Source of the DNA: Acidobacteriaceae bacterium
GTDB taxonomy: Bacteria; Acidobacteriota; Terriglobia; Terriglobales; Acidobacteriaceae
Length of the DNA: 7,527 bases
Assembly (NCBI GenBank): GCA_030040175.1
Contig: JASHUF010000041.1
Coordinates: forward strand, 1-7,527
Direction: 5' to 3'
Shown here: positions 1-6,165 of the stretch, one piece after another
Numbering within the stretch: position 1 is the first letter of the stretch
How the letters are laid out: every line of letters starts with the position of its first letter
Notes under the pieces: generated by a model
Told to the model about the DNA's origin: nothing
Database searches by the model: none
The model's input: only the letters and a program-made list of their open reading frames with translations
Program-made: the position numbers and the translations under genes

Positions 1-1
1 C

Positions 2-658
2 AAGGATCCCAAAGGGCGGATGCACACCTTCTGCCATGCGGTGCCGGGGCGCTGGCACGTGATGGGCGTGACGCAGGGTGCGGGCCTGAGCTTGAACTGG
101 CTGCGGGCGACATTCTTCCCCGGCCAGAGCTACGATGCGCTGAGCGAGGCCGCGGCCAAAGTGCCTGCTGGAAGCGAGGGCCTGGAGTGGGCGCCGTATC
201 TGCTGGGCGAGCGCACGCCGCATCTCGATCCGGAGGTGCGCGCGGGCTTTGTGCGCATCGGCGTGGAGCACACGGCAGCGCATTTTGTGCGCGCCGTGCT
301 TGAGGGCGTGGCCTACTCGCTCGAGGACACGTTTGCGCTGTTCCGGGAGCTTGGGATTCCCGTGACCGGCATCCGGCTGGGCGGGGGCGGCGCGCGCGGC
401 GTCTTGTGGCGGAAGATTCAGGCGGGCGTTTACGGGCACACCGTGGAGGTGTTGACGGCCGAGGAGGGCGGCGCGTTTGGCTGCGCGCTGATGGCGGGCG
501 TGGGCGCAGGCCACTGGAAGAATCTGGACGAGGCCTGCGCGCAGGCCATCGAAGTGGCGCAGCGCATTGCGCCCGACCCGGCCGACCGGGCCGCGTACAC
601 GGCCGGCTACGCGCAGTGGACAAAGGTGTACCCGGCGCTGCGTGGGCTGCGAGGCTAG
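2..658 (+). CDS. xylB: Xylulokinase, C-terminal part (5' end outside window)
   Basis: FGGY-family sugar kinase that phosphorylates D-xylulose with ATP to D-xylulose 5-phosphate in the cytoplasm, the entry step to the pentose phosphate pathway. The reading frame is open from base 2 with no start, so about 218 C-terminal residues are visible of a family length near 490-500. Features resembling E. coli XylB as I recall it: the HTFCHAVPGRWHVM segment near visible residues 8-21, the conserved YLLGERTPH near residues 66-74, an ARAVLEGVAYS-like helix (here VRAVLEGVAYS, about 96-106), and the glycine-rich nucleotide-binding loop LGGGGAR about 126-132. The frame ends at TAG 656-658 and the C terminus looks complete. 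It converges with the Dph6-type gene, 69 bp apart. FGGY kinases differ in sugar specificity, but the HxFCHA.PxRWH block favours xylulokinase over glycerol or ribulose kinase. No regulation can be read because the promoter is outside. Confidence 0.9.
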   Translation, partial: KDPKGRMHTFCHAVPGRWHVMGVTQGAGLSLNWLRATFFPGQSYDALSEAAAKVPAGSEGLEWAPYLLGERTPHLDPEVRAGFVRIGVEHTAAHFVRAVLEGVAYSLEDTFALFRELGIPVTGIRLGGGGARGVLWRKIQAGVYGHTVEVLTAEEGGAFGCALMAGVGAGHWKNLDEACAQAIEVAQRIAPDPADRAAYTAGYAQWTKVYPALRGLRG

Positions 659-689
659 AGCGAGAGAGGCCGATGGGACTGCTTGCAAG

Positions 690-736
690 GGACAACTGCA
701 GGTCCTTCGTCGGTCGCGGCGACCTCCTCAGGATGA
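690..736. repeat. Palindromic dispersed-type intergenic repeat
   Basis: The stretch between xylB and the convergent Dph6-type gene contains a perfect inverted repeat GGTCGC-G-GCGACC (712-724). It is flanked by the outer complementary blocks TCCT (703-706) and AGGA (730-733), so it can fold on either strand. Read on the minus strand it begins TGTCATCCTGAGG and ends GAAGGACCTGCA. I recognise this pattern from memory as a short repeat scattered between genes in Acidobacteria and some other soil bacteria. Only one copy lies in this window, so its dispersed nature cannot be shown here. There is no T-tract, so it is not a standard intrinsic terminator, although its place between convergent genes would suit a transcript-end or RNA-stability role. 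It overlaps the last codons and the stop of the Dph6-type gene. The exact outer limits are approximate. Confidence 0.6.
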
Positions 737-1414
737 CATCGAGAATGCCGGCTCTGAACAGAGGAGATCGGCGAAGACGAAGCGGTCGCGGGTGACGATT
801 TCGCCGGTAACGATGGGCAGCGGCGCGGAGAACATGGGTCCGGCGTAGACGCAGGTGTGAAACTCGCCGCGCTCGGCGCAGGGATCGATGCCGGGCGGAA
901 AATCGTTGAGCAGCTCTTCGTCGAACTCGCGGCCGGCAAAACTCGCGGGCAGTTTCTGCGTGTCTACGCAGGAGATGCGCGCGCGCAGGCCGCCGGCAAT
1001 CATCTCGCGCGCGAGCTGGTCCGTGGGGATCATCCACAGGGGAAAGAGCGGTTCGAGGCCGGTGGGCGCGAGATTCTTTTCGCGATAGGCGCGGACGTCT
1101 TCGAGGAAGAGATCGCCGAAGGCCACGGCTTCGATGCGCTCGTCCACGGCGCGCCGGCAGACGGCGGCCATGCGCTGCTCGTAAATTTCGTTGGAGCACG
1201 GCCAGGGCAGCGGGACGATCCACAACGGGAGCCCTGCGGCCGCGGCCTGCGCTTCGAGCACCGAGCGGCGCACGCCGTGCATGGCCACGCGATCGAACTC
1301 TGCATTCAATGTAGTCAACAGGCCGCAAAGCTCGATCGAAGGATCGCGGCGCAGCGCGTGCAACGTCCATGCGCTGTCTTTGCCGCTGCTCCAGGAAAGC
1401 AGGACCCGCTTCAT
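728..1414 (-). CDS. Dph6-type PP-loop ATPase (diphthine-ammonia ligase family homologue)
   Basis: Adenine nucleotide alpha-hydrolase superfamily protein of 228 residues. The N terminus has the PP-loop SWSSGKDSAW (residues 7-16), which binds ATP and activates a substrate by adenylation. Other family-like blocks are MHGVR (45-49), GDLFLEDVRAYRE (100-112), EPLFPLW (121-127) and GEFHTCVYAGPMF (183-195); the last matches the C-terminal signature of archaeal and eukaryotic Dph6. Those enzymes amidate diphthine on elongation factor 2. Bacteria lack diphthamide, so the bacterial role is unknown and a general amide- or thio-ligation reaction is only inference. ATG 1414 was chosen because it puts the PP-loop at the usual distance from the N terminus, but it has no clear Shine-Dalgarno. 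An in-frame TTG at 1450 is preceded by GGAGG (1454-1458) and would add 12 Pro/Ala-rich residues. The gene lies 45 nt after the GH3 stop on the same strand, so co-transcription is likely. Its last codons and TGA lie inside the palindromic repeat. Confidence 0.85.
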   Translation of the reverse strand: MKRVLLSWSSGKDSAWTLHALRRDPSIELCGLLTTLNAEFDRVAMHGVRRSVLEAQAAAAGLPLWIVPLPWPCSNEIYEQRMAAVCRRAVDERIEAVAFGDLFLEDVRAYREKNLAPTGLEPLFPLWMIPTDQLAREMIAGGLRARISCVDTQKLPASFAGREFDEELLNDFPPGIDPCAERGEFHTCVYAGPMFSAPLPIVTGEIVTRDRFVFADLLCSEPAFSMSS

Positions 1415-1459
1415 GCAAGAATCATAAGGGCCGGCCGGCGCGCGCGGCAAAAGCCTCCA

Positions 1460-4036
1460 TTACTCAAGCACGAGATCCGCATCGAGCGGCGTATTCTCGC
1501 TCGAATCGCCCACGCGAATGACAAATTTGCCGGGATCGATGGTCCACTTGTGCGCGGCCTCATCCCAATAGCTGAACGCGTGCGCATCGAGCTCGAGCGT
1601 GACGTGCTTGGTTTCGCCCGGAGCCAGACGGACCTTCTCGAATCCCTTGAGCTCACGTTCCGGCCGGTCCACTTTGGCGGATGGATCGGAGATATAGAGT
1701 TGCGCCACTTCGGCTCCATCCGTGCTGCCGGTGTTGGTGACGTCGAAGCTGATGGGAACGGTCGAGCCGGTTTCGGCCGTCGCCGGCGCCTGCAGATGGG
1801 AAAAACTGAAGGTCGTATAGCTCAGGCCGAAGCCGAAGGGAAAGAGCGGATGCTTGCCCGTGGTGGTCCAATAGCGGTAGCCGACCATCAGCTTGTCGCC
1901 GTACTTGATGTGCTCGATGGTGTAATCGAGAGGCCGTCCATTCTCGCCTGTCGTATGGAGAACCGTATCGGCGCCGGGCGCCCCGTGGTACCAGGGATAG
2001 GAGGGATTGTCTTCCCAGTTTCGGTCGAAGCTGACCGGCAGCTTACCTTCGGGGTCGTATTTGCCGAAGAGAATTTCGGCCAGCGCGGTGCCGCCTTCCT
2101 GGCCGGGATAGTAGTCGTCGAGCAGAACGGGTACCTGCGCGAGCCAGCGCTCGGTGCCCATGCCGCCTCCGCCGGTGAGGGTCACAATGGTGTGCGGATT
2201 CGCGGCGGCGATGGTTTCAATCAGCGAGTCCTGGCCCCACGGCAACGTAAACGTGCGATCGTGGCCTTCGCCTTCGCTGGCTGGGTCGAACCCCGCAGCC
2301 ACAACGGCGACGTCAGCGAGAGCAGCGAACTGCTTGGCCTCAGCCATCACCAGGTCAGGCTCATAGGCAAGGCCAAAGCCGAAGCGCGAGCCCGCAGCGT
2401 GGGGCAGATAATCGGCCTGCACATTGACGGTTTGCCCGGCGGCGAGATCGAGCGAGGCGAACTTGGGCACCTGGCCCTCGGCGTGCACTTGATCGAGAAC
2501 CTGTTTGCCGTCGACAAGGATCTTGAAGGAATCCTCGCCCGCGGCCGCGGCCAGCAACAGGTACTTGCCCGCGTTGGATGCGGTGTACGTCGCCTGATAG
2601 CGGACGCTGCGCGGAGTCAGATCCGCCGGCTCCCATTGGTTTGGCTTCCAGTCGGCCACGTTGAGCCGGGCTCCGGTTTCCGGCGTGCCGGAGAAGTCGA
2701 CGCTGGGAAAGGTCTGCACCTGCACCTCGCCCTCCCAGTGCGTGTTGCGGAAGACGTCGTTCATCTGCGGCAGGCCACGGCTATAGAGCACGTGCACGCC
2801 GGAGCCGAGAAGATTGGCGATCCCGGTGACAAAACTGACCGGATCGAAGGCCGTGGCCTGCGACGATCCGCCGCCGCCGGGAACCGCCGGCCACGCATCC
2901 GGACCGATGATGGCGATGGTTTTAATCTTCGCGGGATCGAGCGGCAGGAGATTGCCTTCGTTCTTGAGCAGCGTGATGCTCTCGAGGGCGCCCTGGAGCA
3001 CAACCGCGCGATCGGCCACCGAATACGTGGAGTCGGCGGGGTCAAACTGCGGCCGCGTGGTGAAGCCGTAGCGCAACTCCGTGCGCAGCAGACGCAGAAT
3101 CTTGTCGTCGATGGCGGACTCCTTCACCTGTCCGCTTTGGACCGCGGGCAGCAGATTCTTCGCGTTCATGAACTTCGGGCTGGGCATCTCCAGGTCCAGC
3201 CCGTTGTTGGCCGCAGCCACGCCATCGTAGGTCGCGTCCCAGTCGGACATCAGAATTCCCTGGAATCCCCACTCGCCTTTGAGCACCTTCACATTCAGGA
3301 ATTCGTTCTGCGTGGAGTGGACGCCGTTGACCAGGTTGTAGGAGTTCATCACCGCGTCCGCGTGGCCCTTGGTAATGGCAGCCTCGAACGCAGGGAGATA
3401 CAACTCGCGCAGGGTGCGCTCATCCACGTCGGCGCTGGCGTTGTGGCGATTGAATTCCTGGTTGTTGAGGGCGTAATGCTTCACCGTGGCGATCACGCCC
3501 TGCGACTCAACGCCCTGCACGAAAGGAACGACCAGAGCGGAATTCAGAAACGGGTCTTCGGAAAGATATTCGAAGTTCCGGCCGGCGACCGGCGAGCGCG
3601 CAAGGTTCACGCCGGGACCGAGGAGAAAATTCACATTGCGGGCGCGCGCGTCCCGTCCCAGGCTCTCGCCCAGGCCGCGGGCAAAGTCGGGGTCCCAGGT
3701 GGCGGCCAGCGCCACGCCGCCGGCGTAGGCCGTTGTCGGTCCCCAGGAGCGCACGCCGACGGAGGCGTCGGACATCTTGAAGCGCGGCAGGCCGATGCCG
3801 GGCATGGGGCGGGTGTACATGCTGTCGACCCCGCCCAGCAGCTCGATCTTCTGCTCCAGTGTGAGTTGGGCAAGCATCGCGTGCGCCTGCTCTTCGATCG
3901 CGGGCGAATCGGGGGCGGGGGCCTGTGCCTGGGCAATGCGGGCCAGGCTCGCTGCGCACGCCAGCCAGAGCAGAAGAAGGGGCGAAAAAACGAAGAAGGA
4001 AGCGGTCGGAGAAAGGGTTATCCCTCTAAATTTCAT
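1460..4036 (-). CDS. Secreted GH3 beta-glycosidase with inserted PA14 domain
   Basis: Glycoside hydrolase family 3 enzyme of 858 residues, a retaining exo-acting beta-glycosidase (beta-glucosidase or beta-xylosidase class). Residues 1-39 form a Sec signal peptide: basic start, hydrophobic FFVFSPLLLLWLACAA, and AQA cleavage near 37-39, so it acts in the periplasm or outside. The TIM-barrel domain (about 55-320) has GRNFEYLSEDP (152-162), KH (186-187) in VKHYALNNQE, and the nucleophile D265 in ILMSDWDATYDG. The alpha/beta sandwich domain starts near ITLLKNEGNLLPL (354-366), is interrupted by a PA14-like beta domain (about 420-560), and resumes with the acid/base region SEGEGHDR (587-594; E590, possibly E588). 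A fibronectin III-like domain ends the protein (about 760-845). PA14 inserts in this family shape the substrate pocket and help choose short oligosaccharides. The usual DGP at the -1 subsite reads SDAS (89-92). No good ribosome-binding site precedes ATG 4036, but the signal peptide supports it. The exact substrate cannot be read; the nearby xylulokinase makes a xyloside plausible. Confidence 0.93.
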   Translation of the reverse strand: MKFRGITLSPTASFFVFSPLLLLWLACAASLARIAQAQAPAPDSPAIEEQAHAMLAQLTLEQKIELLGGVDSMYTRPMPGIGLPRFKMSDASVGVRSWGPTTAYAGGVALAATWDPDFARGLGESLGRDARARNVNFLLGPGVNLARSPVAGRNFEYLSEDPFLNSALVVPFVQGVESQGVIATVKHYALNNQEFNRHNASADVDERTLRELYLPAFEAAITKGHADAVMNSYNLVNGVHSTQNEFLNVKVLKGEWGFQGILMSDWDATYDGVAAANNGLDLEMPSPKFMNAKNLLPAVQSGQVKESAIDDKILRLLRTELRYGFTTRPQFDPADSTYSVADRAVVLQGALESITLLKNEGNLLPLDPAKIKTIAIIGPDAWPAVPGGGGSSQATAFDPVSFVTGIANLLGSGVHVLYSRGLPQMNDVFRNTHWEGEVQVQTFPSVDFSGTPETGARLNVADWKPNQWEPADLTPRSVRYQATYTASNAGKYLLLAAAAGEDSFKILVDGKQVLDQVHAEGQVPKFASLDLAAGQTVNVQADYLPHAAGSRFGFGLAYEPDLVMAEAKQFAALADVAVVAAGFDPASEGEGHDRTFTLPWGQDSLIETIAAANPHTIVTLTGGGGMGTERWLAQVPVLLDDYYPGQEGGTALAEILFGKYDPEGKLPVSFDRNWEDNPSYPWYHGAPGADTVLHTTGENGRPLDYTIEHIKYGDKLMVGYRYWTTTGKHPLFPFGFGLSYTTFSFSHLQAPATAETGSTVPISFDVTNTGSTDGAEVAQLYISDPSAKVDRPERELKGFEKVRLAPGETKHVTLELDAHAFSYWDEAAHKWTIDPGKFVIRVGDSSENTPLDADLVLE

Positions 4037-4354
4037 AACGGGAAAGATTAGCGCATCGGGGCTGGGCGTGTATAGAAGCAGCAGTTCGATTACTGGCGTA
4101 TTGAATTTCCAAGGCCGGGCTCAACGATTCCGGATTAAATTCGTCATTACAATCAAATTTAGAAACCGAGGGAGGTGTTTGCCGGATACTTGCTCCCCCG
4201 CGGGGTCTGTGTGCCCAGCAAAAAGCCTTGGCCAATTGAGTAAGCGTCCCGGCAAAATGCCTTTTCCGCTCCTCCCGATAGACGCGTGGTTGTTTCGAAC
4301 CCGAACACGGGTCCCCCCAGGCGATCACGCTCATACTGCGAAAGGTGGCCTTGC
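4037..4354. other. Divergent intergenic region, no gene
   Basis: This 318-bp gap separates the starts of the GH3 gene (leftward) and the lipoprotein gene (rightward), so both promoters should lie here. It is more AT-rich in its left half (about 4098-4165) than the flanking genes. On the minus strand a TATACA hexamer at 4069-4074 could be a weak -10 for GH3, but no fitting -35 is visible. On the plus strand I find no convincing hexamer pair. Small palindromes are present: CCCCGCGGGG (4196-4205), TTGGCCAA (4229-4236) and ACCCG-AACA-CGGGT (4299-4312). None matches a regulator or riboswitch I can name. Open frames crossing it show no family features and have no useful start signals. Confidence 0.6.
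4341..4348 (+). promoter_or_regulatory. Ribosome-binding site deciding the lipoprotein start
   Basis: AAAGGTGG lies 6 nt before ATG 4355 and is one base from the AGGAGG consensus. It selects this ATG over an upstream in-frame ATG at 4286, which would place 23 charged residues before the signal peptide and spoil lipoprotein export. Confidence 0.7.
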
Positions 4355-5878
4355 ATGCGAAAATCGCTTTCCCTCCCCTTTGCCGCGGCCGCAGCTTTTT
4401 CCCTCCTTACCGGGTGCGGCATGTCGAACCTGACTTCCACTAATCCAACATCGCCCTCCGGCGATTCGGTGCCTGTTTCTCTCTCCATGACCGACGATCC
4501 ACCCGCGGGCGTTCAGGTACTGTTCTTCCAGGTGAGCCTGACGGCTGCGTCGCTCACGCCGTCGTCGGGCTCGGCGGTTTCGCTTCTCAGCGGCAACACG
4601 CCGATCCAGATCGACGTGACACAATTGCAGGCGCTGTCGGCCTTCCTGAGCACGGCCAGCGTGTCGCCCGGCAGTTACACCGGGCTGAGCCTGACGTTCG
4701 CCAGCCCGCTGCTCGTGATCTTCAACGCCTCCGATTCCTCGATCGCCAGCACCTGCGCCGTGGGCAGCGTCTGCCAGCTCACGCCCACCATCGACGACAA
4801 CTCCGCCACGGTGAACATCACTTCGGCTCCTTTTCCCGTGACCGTCTCCGCGAATTCGCCGCTCGGATTCCTCGTCGACTTCCACCTGAACACGATCATC
4901 CAGTCCGATCTCTCCGTGAATCTGGGCGTGACCAACGGCATCACGGTGGGTGAGTTGCCTTCGATGCCCGCGCCCAGCCCGCGGTTCGGATTCCTGAACG
5001 GGACGGTGGAGAGCGTGAACGCCAGCCAGAATGAGTTCACGTTGCAGTCCCATTGGGGCAGAACCTTCACCATTGAGACCAGCAGCAGCACGACATTCAA
5101 CGATTTTCCCACGAGCGCCTGCACCACGGCAGGTATCGGCTGCCTGGCGCAAGGCCAGGTGGTGCAGGTGCAAATCTCTGGTGTCGAGAGCGGCGGAATC
5201 CTTGAAGCCAGCCAGGTTACTTACGTGCAGGCCGCCACGGAGCAGACTGTGGAGGGAACCGTGATCGGCTTCACGGCGACAGCGGTCAAACTGCTCTTGC
5301 ACGCCAATCCGTCTGCCAGCACGGCGTTGCCGTTGGGCGGCATAGCCACAGTTACCTTCGCCAGCGGGGCCACTTTCTCAGTGGATGCGCAAAGCTTCAC
5401 CATCCCCTCCGGATTCGTCTTTTCGGGCGTGACGAACCTTGCTGTCGGCCAGGAGCTGCAGGTCAATGTCGTGTCAAGCACTCTCCAGGGACCGAGCAGC
5501 CCCAGTATCTCGGGCGGCTGGGGTCCGCCTCCATCGGTCTCCTTTACCACAAACACGGTGCAATTGGAGCCCAGCCAGGTCACCGGCACCATCACCTCTG
5601 TGAGCTCGCCTGCCTTTGCACTGCAGATCCCCACCTATCCCAATTGCTTCAATGTTTGCCCCGCCTGGGTTGCTCTTCTCCCGATCCAAACCGAGACGAC
5701 TTCGCAGACCACCTACCAGGGATTCGCCACCGACGACTTCTCCGGCCTGGCAGTCAACGATACCGTCTCCGTCAACGGCTGGATCTTCGAATCCGACAAC
5801 GGCCTGATGGATCCGGCCGTGACGGCGCCGGAGATCGTGGCCCAAACCGTCAGCGATCATCCCGACGCGGTGTTCTGA
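4355..5878 (+). CDS. Lipoprotein with DUF4382-like domain and three DUF5666-like repeats
   Basis: Predicted exported lipoprotein of 507 residues, function unknown. The N terminus has a short basic segment, an Ala-rich hydrophobic stretch and the lipobox LLTGC with the acylated Cys at 21, so it should be anchored in the inner or outer membrane. A Ser/Thr/Pro-rich linker (22-38) leads to a DUF4382-like beta domain (about 39-200) that opens with VPVSLSMTDDPPAGVQVLFF. Three beta repeats of the DUF5666 type follow, at about 214-291, 299-408 and 409-499. They share the pattern GTV/I-x-S/G-hydrophobic...L-x-hydrophobic...LAxGQ/LAVND...VxV and end in a Q-hydrophobic-T/V strand. Apart from the lipid Cys, the cysteines come in three close pairs (134/140, 256/263, 431/435), which suggests local disulfides and a non-cytoplasmic location. 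A surface or polymer-binding role is only inference. An intrinsic terminator follows 45 bp after the TGA, so the gene is probably monocistronic. Confidence 0.82.
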   Translation: MRKSLSLPFAAAAAFSLLTGCGMSNLTSTNPTSPSGDSVPVSLSMTDDPPAGVQVLFFQVSLTAASLTPSSGSAVSLLSGNTPIQIDVTQLQALSAFLSTASVSPGSYTGLSLTFASPLLVIFNASDSSIASTCAVGSVCQLTPTIDDNSATVNITSAPFPVTVSANSPLGFLVDFHLNTIIQSDLSVNLGVTNGITVGELPSMPAPSPRFGFLNGTVESVNASQNEFTLQSHWGRTFTIETSSSTTFNDFPTSACTTAGIGCLAQGQVVQVQISGVESGGILEASQVTYVQAATEQTVEGTVIGFTATAVKLLLHANPSASTALPLGGIATVTFASGATFSVDAQSFTIPSGFVFSGVTNLAVGQELQVNVVSSTLQGPSSPSISGGWGPPPSVSFTTNTVQLEPSQVTGTITSVSSPAFALQIPTYPNCFNVCPAWVALLPIQTETTSQTTYQGFATDDFSGLAVNDTVSVNGWIFESDNGLMDPAVTAPEIVAQTVSDHPDAVF

Positions 5879-5923
5879 GAAACCGCAGGACGATCTGACT
5901 GAGAACGGAATCTCACTGGAAGC

Positions 5924-5975
5924 GGCCTCCCTCCGGCGATGCGCAAGCTGACCCGGATGGAGGCCACAGTTTTTT
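5924..5975 (+). terminator. Rho-independent terminator of the lipoprotein gene
   Basis: Left arm GGCCTCCCTCCGG (5924-5936) pairs with right arm CCGGATGGAGGCC (5953-5965): 12 of 13 positions pair, with one C/T mismatch, across a 16-nt loop. ACAG and a run of six T (5970-5975) follow. It sits 45 bp after the lipoprotein stop and separates that gene from the stress-protein operator region. Confidence 0.8.
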
Positions 5976-6027
5976 GTGCGCGCTTGTGCCTTTCTGCGCG
6001 CTCAACCGCGTCCCTGGCCGGTTCTCG

Positions 6028-6045
6028 TTGTGATTTAAATCACAA
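6028..6045. promoter_or_regulatory. Crp/Fnr-type operator 1, upstream of the stress protein gene
   Basis: TTGTGATTTAAATCACAA is an 18-bp perfect palindrome. It contains TGTGA-N6-TCACA, identical to the CRP consensus half-sites, and the core TGAT-N4-ATCA shared with FNR sites; only the outer base differs from TTGAT-N4-ATCAA. Its centre (6036.5) is 129 bp before the universal stress protein start. The likely binder is a Crp/Fnr-family protein, possibly the one encoded at 7204. Confidence 0.8.
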
Positions 6046-6050
6046 AATGG

Positions 6051-6066
6051 AGTGAAACGGATCACT
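6051..6066. promoter_or_regulatory. Crp/Fnr-type operator 2, tandem with operator 1
   Basis: AGTGA-AACGGA-TCACT is a perfect inverted repeat with the same N6 spacing as operator 1 and the same GTGA/TCAC core. Its centre (6058.5) is exactly 22 bp from that of operator 1, about two helical turns, so two dimers would sit on the same DNA face. It departs from the consensus at the outer base (A/T instead of T/A) and in the spacer, so affinity is probably lower. Confidence 0.6.
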
Positions 6067-6070
6067 GCCG

Positions 6071-6099
6071 TTGCCTTTTGTCGCAGCGCAAACTCAAAT
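6071..6099 (+). promoter_or_regulatory. Candidate sigma70-type promoter of the stress protein gene
   Basis: TTGCCT (6071-6076) and TCAAAT (6094-6099) are separated by 17 bp; each matches 4 of 6 consensus bases. A start near 6106 would put the operators at about -47 and -69, the second near the class I range. The hexamers are weak, as expected for an activator-dependent promoter, but weak matches are common by chance. Confidence 0.3.
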
Positions 6100-6153
6100 C
6101 CCGGCAGGCAATTCCCTTGCATGCTGCTGCGGCCGGCCGCATGAAGGGCGGAG

Positions 6154-6160
6154 AAGGAGG
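6154..6160 (+). promoter_or_regulatory. Strong ribosome-binding site of the stress protein gene
   Basis: AAGGAGG lies 5 nt before ATG 6166, a full match to the anti-Shine-Dalgarno core. It supports this start over the ATG at 6141 and the out-of-frame ATG at 6121. Confidence 0.8.
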
Positions 6161-6165
6161 CGGAG

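Noticed and set aside
857..4051. A 1064-codon open frame on the plus strand, antisense to the GH3 and ATPase genes
   Set aside because: Its product is rich in Arg, His, Gly and Ala with no domain or signal. It lies exactly opposite two genes with intact catalytic motifs, has no ribosome-binding site, and is the expected antisense shadow of GC-rich codon usage.
4180..4312. Possible riboswitch in the lipoprotein leader
   Set aside because: Only short isolated palindromes are present; no conserved riboswitch core that I know is visible.
4286..4354. Upstream in-frame ATG extending the lipoprotein by 23 residues
   Set aside because: It would bury the signal peptide behind an Arg-rich segment, and it lacks a ribosome-binding site, whereas ATG 4355 has AAAGGTGG at good spacing.
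4331..5302. A 323-codon minus-strand open frame opposite the lipoprotein gene
   Set aside because: The product is Arg/Gly/His-rich and of low quality, while the plus strand shows a clear lipobox and repeated beta domains.
5900..5915. TGAGA-N6-TCTCA inverted repeat just after the lipoprotein stop, as a fourth Crp/Fnr site
   Set aside because: The spacing is right, but the half-site TGAGA lacks the GTGA core, and it lies upstream of a terminator where no promoter is needed. Chance symmetry is likely.
5978..6001. GCGCGC (5978-5983) and GCGCGC (5996-6001) as a second terminator or regulatory hairpin
   Set aside because: Each block is self-complementary and such runs are common in this composition; no T-run follows and the extension of the stem fails.
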